From positions 1 to 9,578 of the forward strand of contig CALBXV010000388.1 in NCBI GenBank assembly GCA_937890045.1: 9,578 nt of DNA, in the 5' to 3' direction. This document shows positions 1 to 6,061 of this stretch, piece by piece. Under the pieces are notes generated by a model. That model searched no databases, was not told the DNA's origin, and saw nothing but the letters and a program-made list of their open reading frames with translations. This stretch comes from an uncultured archaeon (GTDB lineage Archaea > Thermoproteota > Nitrososphaeria > Nitrososphaerales > CALBXV01). Position numbers and translations under genes: made by a program. Within the stretch, counting starts at the first letter, position 1, and each line of letters begins with the position of its first letter.

Positions 1-68
1 AAAATGTAGATCCCGGTAGCCTTGCGGAAACACAAGTAACAAAATTAAAAGGAGACCTTTATGGTTAA
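1..68 (+). CDS. C-terminal end of an unidentified upstream phage gene (partial)
   Basis: One frame is open from the left edge (codons in phase with base 3) to a TAA at 66-68. It gives a 21-residue tail ending in TKLKGDLYG. The stop lies 8 bases inside the next gene, which matches the overlapping junctions seen throughout the window. The Shine-Dalgarno sequence of the next gene (49-54) lies within these codons. Other frames in this stretch contain stops. There is too little sequence to name a family. The alternative is a non-coding leader that is open by chance, which 21 codons cannot exclude. Confidence 0.5.
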   Translation, partial: NVDPGSLAETQVTKLKGDLYG

Positions 69-1038
69 ATTAGAAGATATAAAAGATAAATGTTATATAG
101 ATGATACTTCAGGTTGCTGGATTTGGAAAACAGCAGTTCTTAATAATTGGACCAATAGAGTTAGACCCCATATTAACTGGTCTGAGAATAAGAAAATGCA
201 CCACGCAATAGTTACTAGAGTAGTGTGGGAATTATTACATGGTAAAAAATTTCCAGAAGAACTACAAGCAGGACATATATGTGAAGATATAAATGATTTA
301 TCTTGTTTTTGTGTAAACCCTAAACACATAATACCTGTAACACAAAGTGAAAATGAATTCATGAAAAAGATATATAGTTCAGACGAAGAATATGACAAAT
401 ACATAGAAAAAGCAAAAAAGTGGGGAGCAACAACAAGAACACAAAATAAAATGAAAAAACATTGGACTATAGAAGAAAGGGTTATGGCGATTTATAATTA
501 TGAAAGTATTAAAACTCCTAATCCAGATTTTTCTACTCCATGTGCATTAATGCATAACAGATCTAAAAAGCCCGATGGTTATACATATATGGAAATACGG
601 AAGGATGGAAATAGAAAAAAAATTCTATTACATAGAGCAATGTGCTTTATTAATAATAAAGAAAAATACAAGTCCAAAAAAGAAGATGCCAGAATTGTTA
701 GACATTTATGTGGAAATAAAATTTGTATTGAACCTACACACTTAAAGTTTGGAGACCCTTCTTCTAATGCGTACGATAGTTACATGGCTGGAACACATAG
801 CAATACAGTTTTAAAGCCTGATGATGTAAGACATATATTTATAGACTGGATAGAACTTAATAAAAATTGGAATAAAGTAAACAACAAAGGTCAACCTTCA
901 AAGTATGGACTAGTAAAAGCAGGTTGGGATGCATGTAAATACCCTATTACTTATACCTCATTTAGTACTATTGTTGCAGGAAGTAGGTGGGGTTTAATAT
1001 ATGAAGAATTTAAAGAACAATTAAAGGAGTTTAAATAA
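61..1038 (+). CDS. Free-standing HNH (His-Me finger) endonuclease with two HNH modules
   Basis: Probable site-specific DNA endonuclease of the phage homing or HNH type, 325 residues. Two His-Me finger modules occur in tandem. Module 1 (about 18-100) has GCW at 18-20, then GHIC (H72, C74), C84, NPKH (86-89) and N98. This matches the usual pattern of an H-x-C, a C-x-NP-x-H and a trailing EN. Module 2 (about 160-245) repeats it with C161, H215, C217, C222, H227 and N236, although EPTH replaces NPxH. Residues about 250-312 (KPDDVRHIF to IVAGSRWGLI) look like the small helix-turn-helix DNA-binding tail common on such enzymes. The start is fixed by AAGGAG at 49-54, six bases before ATG. The stop overlaps the polymerase start in TAATG, and the polymerase Shine-Dalgarno sits inside this gene. 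Seen: motifs and layout. Inferred: nuclease activity and homing. Loss of activity in one module is possible. Confidence 0.8.
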   Translation: MVKLEDIKDKCYIDDTSGCWIWKTAVLNNWTNRVRPHINWSENKKMHHAIVTRVVWELLHGKKFPEELQAGHICEDINDLSCFCVNPKHIIPVTQSENEFMKKIYSSDEEYDKYIEKAKKWGATTRTQNKMKKHWTIEERVMAIYNYESIKTPNPDFSTPCALMHNRSKKPDGYTYMEIRKDGNRKKILLHRAMCFINNKEKYKSKKEDARIVRHLCGNKICIEPTHLKFGDPSSNAYDSYMAGTHSNTVLKPDDVRHIFIDWIELNKNWNKVNNKGQPSKYGLVKAGWDACKYPITYTSFSTIVAGSRWGLIYEEFKEQLKEFK

Positions 1039-3305
1039 TGGCTAAAATAGCATTAATAGAAACAAAAACAAGTAGAAATGACTATGAAGGTAGATTTGAA
1101 AATGCCTTTGAGTTTGATAGATTTGCTTTATGTTCAACATATAAAAAGAAAGTATTAAAAGCAGATGTCGATATCGAAATAAATATTGATGATTACGACT
1201 GGGTAATTTTAATAGGTTCAGAAGCTCTAAAGTATTATACTAAATTAAACTCTATTACAGAGTATAGTGGTAGATTAGTTGATGATAAATTTTTACCTGC
1301 AATTAATCCTGCTATGTTAGCTTTTAAACCAGAAGCAAGACCTCTTTGGGAAGAAAGTAAAGATAATATCATTAAATATATAAGTGGTGAGTTAAAAGTA
1401 GAAAAACTTGGAGAAGATAAATGTTTCGGAATAGATGATAGTAATAAAGCGATACAGTTTTTACAAGACGCAATAAAGCACGAAAATAAATTTGTAGCTA
1501 TAGATACAGAAACAACTGGATTATATCCAAGAGACGGCTATGTATTAGGTATAAGTATATCTTATCAAAAAGATCATGGTGCTTATATTGTTAGTGATAT
1601 TATAGATGAAGAAATAGAAAGCTTATTTCAAGAATTATTTGATAAAAAGATAGTAGTATTTCATAATGCAAAATTTGATTTGGCTATGTTAGAATATCAC
1701 TTCAACTTTAAATTCCCAAACTTTGAAGATACAATGTTATTACACTATTGTTTAGAAGAACAACCGGGCACTCATGGATTAAAGCAACTTGCTATGAAAT
1801 ATACTCCTTACGGAGATTATGAAAAAGAATTAGAAACTTGGATTGCTGGTTATAGAAAAACTCATAAAGTATTAAAGGCAAATTTTAATTGGGAGAGTAT
1901 TCCTTATGAAGTTATAAAAACTTATGCTGCTATGGACGCAGTAGTAACCTTATTACTATTTTCAAAAGTATATCCTGCTGTTAAAAATAAAGAACATTTA
2001 TGGGGAGTCTATAAAGATATACTTATTCCAGCTTGTAGATTTCTTACAGACGTTCAAGATATAGGAGTTCCTTTTGATAAGAATAGATTATCTAAAAGTA
2101 CTGTACTTATGCAAGAAGATATAGATAATGCAGTAGCAAAACTATATGAGTTTGATAGTGTGAAAAAATTTGAAGAAGTAAAACTAAAAGAATTTAATCC
2201 TAATAGCACAGTTCAATTAAGGGAGTTATTATTTGACTTTGTTGGATTAAAACCTACGGGAATAAAAACAGGTACAGGAGCACACTCTACAAATGCAGAA
2301 GTACTAAATCTATTAGCAGAAGAACACGAAATACCTAAACATATACTTGCAATAAGAAAGAAATCAAAGATTAAAAATACTTATTTAGATAAGATTCTTC
2401 CCCAGCTTGATACAGACGATAGACTAAGAACAGGATTTAATATTCATAGTACAACGTCAGGAAGATTATCTTCTAGTGGTAAAATGAATATGCAACAAAT
2501 ACCTAGAGATAATCCTATTGTTAAAGGTTGTATTCGTGCAAAAGAAGGCAATAAAATAGTTGCTATGGACTTAACTACAGCAGAGGTATATGTAGCTGCT
2601 GTTCTATCAAATGATAAAAATTTACAAGGAGTTTTTAAAGAAGGCGGAGACTTTCATGGTTCTATTGCTAAATTAGTATTTAATCTAAAATGTAAGGGCG
2701 AAGAAGTATCAGAGTTCTTTCCTACCCAGAGACAAGCAGCTAAAGCTGTTACTTTTGGAATAATGTATGGAGCTGGAGCACATAAAATATCTGAACAAGT
2801 AACTAAAGATAGTGGAGAACCTTTTAGTAAGCATGATGCACAAGTAGTTATTGATGGTTACTTTAAGCAGTTTAATAAATTAAAACTATGGATAGACCGT
2901 TCTTCTAAATTCATTGAAGAAAATGGATTTATATACTCATACTTTGGAAGAAAAAGAAGATTACCAAATGTAAAATCAGATAATAGAGGTATACGAGGTC
3001 ATGAGGTAAGATCTGGACTTAACTTCTTAGTTCAATCAGTTGCTTCAGATATTAACCTTTTGGGCGCTATTGATGCACATAATATGTTGAAAGAAGTGCC
3101 TTTTAAAGCAGACATATTTGCTTTAGTTCATGATTCAATTCTTGCAGAAGTTGAAGAAGATGCTATAGATGCTTATAAAGTTCTTATAAGAGAGTGTGTA
3201 CAAAAGGACAGAGGTTTAAGTATTCCGGGCTGTCCTGTAGGTTGTGACTTTGATGTTGGAGAAGATTACTCCTTCGGAAAATTTGCAAAAAAATATGATA
3301 TATGA
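1038..3305 (+). CDS. Family A (Pol I-type) phage DNA polymerase with 3'-5' exonuclease
   Basis: Replicative DNA polymerase of the phage, 755 residues (T7 gp5 is about 700, E. coli Pol I 928). The DnaQ-like proofreading domain spans about 150-320: Exo I DTE (D156, E158), Exo II NAKFD (N210, D214) and Exo III YAAMD (Y296, D300). The polymerase domain spans about 325-755: SGRLSSS at 474-480, motif A from D511 with E516, the O-helix R565-K569-F573-G574-Y577-G578, FGRKRRLP (636-643), Q666, and motif C HDS (698-700). Two residues are unusual: Tyr518 stands where Pol I has Arg712, and Ser700 where Pol I has Glu883. F573 corresponds to Pol I Phe762. Residues 1-120 are an extra domain with ILIG and NPA motifs resembling a decayed family 4 uracil-DNA glycosylase. 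AAAGGAG at 1023-1029, eight bases upstream, supports the start. The gene is uninterrupted by an intron or intein. Confidence 0.96.
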   Translation: MAKIALIETKTSRNDYEGRFENAFEFDRFALCSTYKKKVLKADVDIEINIDDYDWVILIGSEALKYYTKLNSITEYSGRLVDDKFLPAINPAMLAFKPEARPLWEESKDNIIKYISGELKVEKLGEDKCFGIDDSNKAIQFLQDAIKHENKFVAIDTETTGLYPRDGYVLGISISYQKDHGAYIVSDIIDEEIESLFQELFDKKIVVFHNAKFDLAMLEYHFNFKFPNFEDTMLLHYCLEEQPGTHGLKQLAMKYTPYGDYEKELETWIAGYRKTHKVLKANFNWESIPYEVIKTYAAMDAVVTLLLFSKVYPAVKNKEHLWGVYKDILIPACRFLTDVQDIGVPFDKNRLSKSTVLMQEDIDNAVAKLYEFDSVKKFEEVKLKEFNPNSTVQLRELLFDFVGLKPTGIKTGTGAHSTNAEVLNLLAEEHEIPKHILAIRKKSKIKNTYLDKILPQLDTDDRLRTGFNIHSTTSGRLSSSGKMNMQQIPRDNPIVKGCIRAKEGNKIVAMDLTTAEVYVAAVLSNDKNLQGVFKEGGDFHGSIAKLVFNLKCKGEEVSEFFPTQRQAAKAVTFGIMYGAGAHKISEQVTKDSGEPFSKHDAQVVIDGYFKQFNKLKLWIDRSSKFIEENGFIYSYFGRKRRLPNVKSDNRGIRGHEVRSGLNFLVQSVASDINLLGAIDAHNMLKEVPFKADIFALVHDSILAEVEEDAIDAYKVLIRECVQKDRGLSIPGCPVGCDFDVGEDYSFGKFAKKYDI

Positions 3306-3774
3306 TAAAATAGAGTTTCCAATATTTGTAGTCCATACCGATAATATCGAATTAATAGATGGTATATTATGGATAGACAATCAAGTATTAGATGATCTTA
3401 ATGTGGAAGGAAGCACTTTAGGAAAAAGAAGGTTGCAAAGCCCTATGAAAAGTATGTATCCTTTAAAATATATGTTAAATGATATAAAAGAATACTTAAT
3501 ACATCAAGGAAAACATTATATAGATACTAAAGGTTTTTTCTGGACAAAGGAAAAAACTAAAACAGTACCATTAATATATCATAAAATTGTAAGAGTGGAA
3601 CAAAAAGACATAGTAAGTAAGCTATGGCTTTCAAATTGCCCTTCCCCTTTCACTCTTGCAAGACCGCTGCCTAAGAATTTTTCTTGGGCAGGGGTTCTAT
3701 ATTTAAAAGAAGATGATAGGGTTATATATGAATTTACAGAAAAAAGAAAGAAAAAGACATGGAGAAAAATATGA
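3295..3774 (+). CDS. Conserved-looking phage protein of unknown function
   Basis: A 159-residue protein that I cannot assign to a named function. The N-terminal half (ILWIDNQVLDD, then GSTLGKRRLQSP) and the segment around ARPLPKNFSWAGVL remind me of uncharacterised proteins in marine and cyanobacterial phage replication regions, but that is memory rather than a search. It looks soluble, with alternating hydrophobic residues suggesting beta structure and a strongly basic tail (EKRKKKTWRKI). No catalytic motif, signal peptide or membrane segment is visible. ATG at 3295 overlaps the polymerase end by 11 bases. An in-frame GTG at 3244 or ATG at 3253 would lengthen it by 17 or 14 residues inside the polymerase gene, but neither has a good ribosome binding site, so the start is uncertain. 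The stop overlaps the next ATG in ATGA, so it is probably translationally coupled. Confidence 0.8.
   Translation: MIYDKIEFPIFVVHTDNIELIDGILWIDNQVLDDLNVEGSTLGKRRLQSPMKSMYPLKYMLNDIKEYLIHQGKHYIDTKGFFWTKEKTKTVPLIYHKIVRVEQKDIVSKLWLSNCPSPFTLARPLPKNFSWAGVLYLKEDDRVIYEFTEKRKKKTWRKI
3667..3691 (+). repeat. Intragenic 11-bp inverted repeat (hairpin)
   Basis: Bases 3667-3677 pair with 3681-3691 around a TTT loop. Ten pairs are Watson-Crick and one is G-T. The outer five pairs (CTGCC/GGGCAG side) are unusually GC-rich for this DNA. The hairpin lies inside the coding sequence, about 80 bases before the DUF3307-like gene. No T-run follows, so it is not a typical terminator. Confidence 0.55.
3761..3764 (+). 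promoter_or_regulatory. Ribosome binding site deciding the 3771 start
   Basis: GGAG lies six bases before ATG 3771. It favours that start over the in-frame ATG at 3759, which overlaps this site and has no purine-rich box at the right distance. Confidence 0.6.
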
Positions 3775-4115
3775 TTGAAGTATTAATAGCTTTATTTGTA
3801 AAGCATTTTTTAGCAGATTATGCCTTTAATCATATACCATCTAATAAACATATTTATGGATCACAAGGAAGTTTTAGACACTTAGCAATTCATATGTCAT
3901 GGTGTTTTCTACTTTTAATTTGGCTTTTACCCCTTGGCTTAGTTATAACTGCTACTTTTATTGATGGTTTTATACACTACCATCTAGATTATATTAAAAG
4001 TAAGATAGTGCATAAAAATGATTTTTCTGTTCATACTAGAAGAATAATTACAGGATTTGATCAATTATTACATTTTTTAACTTATGTATTAATAGCTCAT
4101 ATAGTAACATGGTAA
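3771..4115 (+). CDS. DUF3307-like small integral membrane protein
   Basis: A 114-residue membrane protein whose pattern fits the uncharacterised DUF3307 family. It starts with KHFLADY (11-17), continues with a HLAIH turn (37-41), a DGFIHYHLDYIKSK block (65-78) and ends in FDQLLHFLT (96-104). Three hydrophobic stretches are visible: about 2-20, 42-64 and 97-113. Asp and His residues sit in or beside them (H12, D16, H37, H41, D65, H69, H71, D73, D97, H101), suggesting a buried metal or catalytic site, but no function is established for the family that I know of. ATG 3771 is chosen because GGAG lies six bases upstream and ATGA overlaps the previous stop. The next small membrane ORF begins inside its last codons. 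Its placement in a replication operon could mean anchoring of replication, envelope modification or superinfection exclusion. These are inferences only. Confidence 0.72.
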   Translation: MIEVLIALFVKHFLADYAFNHIPSNKHIYGSQGSFRHLAIHMSWCFLLLIWLLPLGLVITATFIDGFIHYHLDYIKSKIVHKNDFSVHTRRIITGFDQLLHFLTYVLIAHIVTW

Positions 4116-4180
4116 ATTTTGATTTTATATGGTTTGCATTACTATTATTTATGGTAGTAACTGTTATGAGAATGATATGA
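4109..4180 (+). CDS. 23-residue single-pass membrane micro-ORF
   Basis: A tiny frame, ATG at 4109 to TGA at 4178-4180. It encodes MVNFDFIW, then an uninterrupted hydrophobic run through ALLLFMVVTV, and ends in MRMI. The composition is that of one transmembrane helix with a positive residue near the C-terminal end. It overlaps the DUF3307-like gene by 7 bases, and its stop forms ATGA with the next ATG (4177). This is the coupling geometry used across the operon, and it closes what would otherwise be a rare gap of about 60 bases. No Shine-Dalgarno is visible, so translation would depend on reinitiation. Function is unknown. It may be an accessory subunit of the preceding membrane protein or a small toxin-like or holin-like peptide. 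A chance ORF remains possible. Confidence 0.55.
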   Translation: MVNFDFIWFALLLFMVVTVMRMI

Positions 4181-4329
4181 ATTATAAACCAGAACATGTA
4201 GCCTCAAAAATTCCCCTAGACCAACACGAATATCAAGGGTGGTTCTGGCATATGGCTACTAAGAAATTTTACAGGTGGAACGACTTACCACTCAGGAAGG
4301 AGGGGATAAATGAAAAGTTTAATAAATAA
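4177..4329 (+). CDS. Small Trp-rich protein of unknown function
   Basis: A 50-residue soluble-looking peptide containing DQHEYQGWFWHMATKKFYRW (15-34) and then NDLPLRKEG. I recognise no family with confidence. The aromatic W-x-W-H and FYRW pattern suggests a small beta fold or a protein-binding module. ATG 4177 is preferred over the in-frame ATG at 4129. It forms ATGA with the upstream micro-ORF stop, while the longer version would read the membrane micro-ORF out of frame through residues of no evident sense. The 3' end overlaps the next gene by 20 bases and carries that gene's very strong Shine-Dalgarno. Confidence 0.65.
   Translation: MNYKPEHVASKIPLDQHEYQGWFWHMATKKFYRWNDLPLRKEGINEKFNK
4294..4303 (+). 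promoter_or_regulatory. Strong Shine-Dalgarno for the ParB-like gene
   Basis: AGGAAGGAGG contains a full AGGAGG (4298-4303) six bases before ATG 4310. It is the best ribosome binding site in the window and fixes the start of the 4310 gene inside the previous coding sequence. Confidence 0.85.
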
Positions 4330-4735
4330 ATGCGAAGCACACTTATTTACTAAAGGAGATCTAGAAACTAGAGACTTTGTATCTTTTTCTGTACCTCTTT
4401 GGAATATTTTTTCTATGGTTTCAGGTAGAAAAGAGTTAAAAGGATATAATAATCTTAAATATTCAATATTATGTGATGGAATGAAAACTCCAATAATATT
4501 ATTAAATAATACAAAAGAAAATTGGCTTATGGCTATAAGACAGGTAAAAAGAGAATATTTAGTAGATTATGATGAGTGGGATACTTATGCTAAATATATT
4601 GCTTATTCTGGCAACCAAAGGATAGAAATTGCAAAAGAACAAGAATTTGGAGAAATAAGTTGTATGTTAGCAGAAGATGTACATTGGGCACACGCTCTTC
4701 ATTTGGTATTAGAAAATGAAAGCAGTAATAAGTGA
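4310..4735 (+). CDS. ParB/sulfiredoxin-fold-like protein
   Basis: A 141-residue protein whose core resembles the ParB/Srx N-terminal fold. LKYSILCDGMKTPIIL (49-64) matches the 'preferred residues, G, then PI' strand-turn. YSGNQRIEIAKEQEF with GEISC (99-118) matches the G-x-x-R-x-x-A signature of ParB boxes, with GNQR in place of the common GERR or GEKR. The polypeptide is a single compact domain, without the helix-turn-helix and dimer domain of true partition ParB. Family members include CTP-binding partition proteins, DNases and kinases, so the specific activity cannot be called. Start and strength of expression are supported by the AGGAGG at 4298-4303. The 3' end overlaps the helicase start by 20 bases, suggesting coupled expression with it. 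A role with DNA or nucleotide binding during replication is inference. Confidence 0.65.
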   Translation: MKSLINKCEAHLFTKGDLETRDFVSFSVPLWNIFSMVSGRKELKGYNNLKYSILCDGMKTPIILLNNTKENWLMAIRQVKREYLVDYDEWDTYAKYIAYSGNQRIEIAKEQEFGEISCMLAEDVHWAHALHLVLENESSNK

Positions 4736-5996
4736 TAGAATTTATTTACAAGTTAATTCTAAGCAACAGAAAGAGATTGATAAAGAATTAACTTATGCAA
4801 TTCCTTCCTATAGGTTTGATGATCCACCTATAATAATTAAAAATATGGCATTAATAAAGAAAGACTTTGTAGCGATTCCTTCTGGAAGAATAGATTTAAT
4901 ACCTAAAAAACATGAGGTGAAAGATATACGAACTATAGAACCCGTAGAATTTCCTCCATTTAAGTTAGTTTTAAGACCAAGCCAACAAGAAGTATTTAAC
5001 GAAGTAAATGATAGTGCTATAATTAACGCTTGGGTCAGTTGGGGAAAAACATTTACAGCTTTAGCAATAGCTGAGAAGTTAGGACAAAAAACACTTGTAG
5101 TAACCCATACTTTAGCATTACGTAAACAATGGGTAAATGAAGTAGAGAAAGTCTTTGGATTTCGACCGGGCATTATAGGTAGTGGAAAAGTTGAAGTTGA
5201 TACTCCTATTGTTGTAGGTAATGTACAAACATTATACAGAAAAATTCCGTTTATAAGACAAAAATTTGGATCACTTATACTTGATGAAATGCATCACGTT
5301 AGTAGTCCCACCTTTTCAAGAATTGTAGATAAATGTTGTGCTAGATATAAGATAGGACTTACAGGTACTTTAACAAGAAAAGACGGTAGACACGTGGTTT
5401 TTAGAGATTATTTTGGGAGTAATGTCTTAAAACCACCAAAAGAAAACTTTATGGTACCAAAAATTGATATTTTAAAACTACCAATAAGGTTTATGGACGG
5501 ATCAAGTATCCCGTGGGCTAATAGAGTAAATGAATTAGCTTACAACCCAGAGTATCAGAACTCTATTGCTATGACTGCAAGTGCATATGCTGCACGAGGT
5601 TATAAAGTATTAGTAGTATCTGATAGAGTGGATTTCTTAAAGAATTGTGCAGAGCTCACTGGCAGTGATGCAGTTTGTGTAACGGGAGCAGTCCCACACG
5701 AAGAAAGACCAGAAATAATCAATCAGATATTTAAAGATAAAAATGTCTTGTATGGGACACAAAGTATTTTCTCAGAAGGCATATCTTTAGATGTTCTTAG
5801 TTGCTTAATTCTTGGTACGCCAGTAAACAACGAACCATTACTTACACAGCTTATAGGAAGAATTATTCGTAATTATGAAGGAAAAAAGCAACCAACAGTA
5901 GTGGATATACATTTATTAGGGAATACTGCAAGACGACAGGCTAACGCACGACTTGGCTACTACATCAAGCAGGGCTATAAAGTATCAACCCTATAA
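4716..5996 (+). CDS. uvsW: UvsW-like superfamily 2 DNA helicase
   Basis: DNA helicase/annealase of the UvsW/RecG-like SF2 type, 426 residues (T4 UvsW about 500). It probably unwinds branched intermediates and R-loops during recombination-dependent replication. Motifs in order: Q-type box LRPSQQ (86-91); Walker A AWVSWGKT (105-112), which fits A-x4-GK-T but with two Trp; motif Ia VVTHTLALRKQW (128-139); motif II DEMH (190-193); motif III LTGT (215-218); a second RecA-like lobe from about 290 with VLVVSDR (298-304); and motif VI QLIGRIIR (378-385). The first roughly 80 residues form an N-terminal accessory domain. The ATG at 4716 overlaps the ParB-like gene by 20 bases and lacks a clear Shine-Dalgarno, so translation is likely coupled. 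It is the last gene before the intergenic promoter. The gene symbol follows the T4 analogy; orthology is inferred. Confidence 0.9.
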   Translation: MKAVISDRIYLQVNSKQQKEIDKELTYAIPSYRFDDPPIIIKNMALIKKDFVAIPSGRIDLIPKKHEVKDIRTIEPVEFPPFKLVLRPSQQEVFNEVNDSAIINAWVSWGKTFTALAIAEKLGQKTLVVTHTLALRKQWVNEVEKVFGFRPGIIGSGKVEVDTPIVVGNVQTLYRKIPFIRQKFGSLILDEMHHVSSPTFSRIVDKCCARYKIGLTGTLTRKDGRHVVFRDYFGSNVLKPPKENFMVPKIDILKLPIRFMDGSSIPWANRVNELAYNPEYQNSIAMTASAYAARGYKVLVVSDRVDFLKNCAELTGSDAVCVTGAVPHEERPEIINQIFKDKNVLYGTQSIFSEGISLDVLSCLILGTPVNNEPLLTQLIGRIIRNYEGKKQPTVVDIHLLGNTARRQANARLGYYIKQGYKVSTL

Positions 5997-6016
5997 TAAC
6001 CTCCAAAAAATATTAC

Positions 6017-6045
6017 TTGACAAGAGTATAAAATTTTGGTATAAT
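6017..6045 (+). promoter_or_regulatory. Full-consensus sigma70-type promoter with extended -10
   Basis: TTGACA (6017-6022), a 17-base spacer, and TATAAT (6040-6045) preceded by TGG (6037-6039) give a perfect -35, ideal spacing and a TGn extended -10. It sits in the only sizeable intergenic gap (5997-6189), directly before the SSB/gp47/gp46 operon. Transcription should begin near 6052. The match implies recognition by unmodified host RNA polymerase and hence early or constitutive expression. Timing is inference. Confidence 0.9.
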
Positions 6046-6061
6046 ATAGTATAAAATGTAA

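Noticed and set aside
93..404. Minus-strand open frame of about 100 codons opposite the HNH gene
   Set aside because: It lies entirely antisense to a gene with clear motifs. Its composition (Ser/Cys/Phe-rich) is that of a mirror frame and it has no supporting context.
3244..3294. GTG 3244 as start of the unknown 159-residue protein
   Set aside because: No ribosome binding site, and it requires a 62-base overlap with the polymerase, compared with 11 bases for ATG 3295. Not fully excluded.
1038..3305. Group I intron or intein in the polymerase, suggested by the neighbouring HNH gene
   Set aside because: The polymerase frame is continuous and all motifs appear in order without insertions.
4129..4176. 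Upstream ATG 4129 as start of the Trp-rich small protein
   Set aside because: This stretch is better explained by the membrane micro-ORF in another frame. ATG 4177 gives the ATGA coupling typical of the operon.
4808..5173. Minus-strand open frame opposite the helicase
   Set aside because: Shadow of the UvsW-like coding sequence, with no ribosome binding site or family resemblance.
5997..6016. Terminator between the helicase gene and the promoter
   Set aside because: Only about 20 bases separate the stop from the -35 box. They contain no hairpin followed by a T-run.
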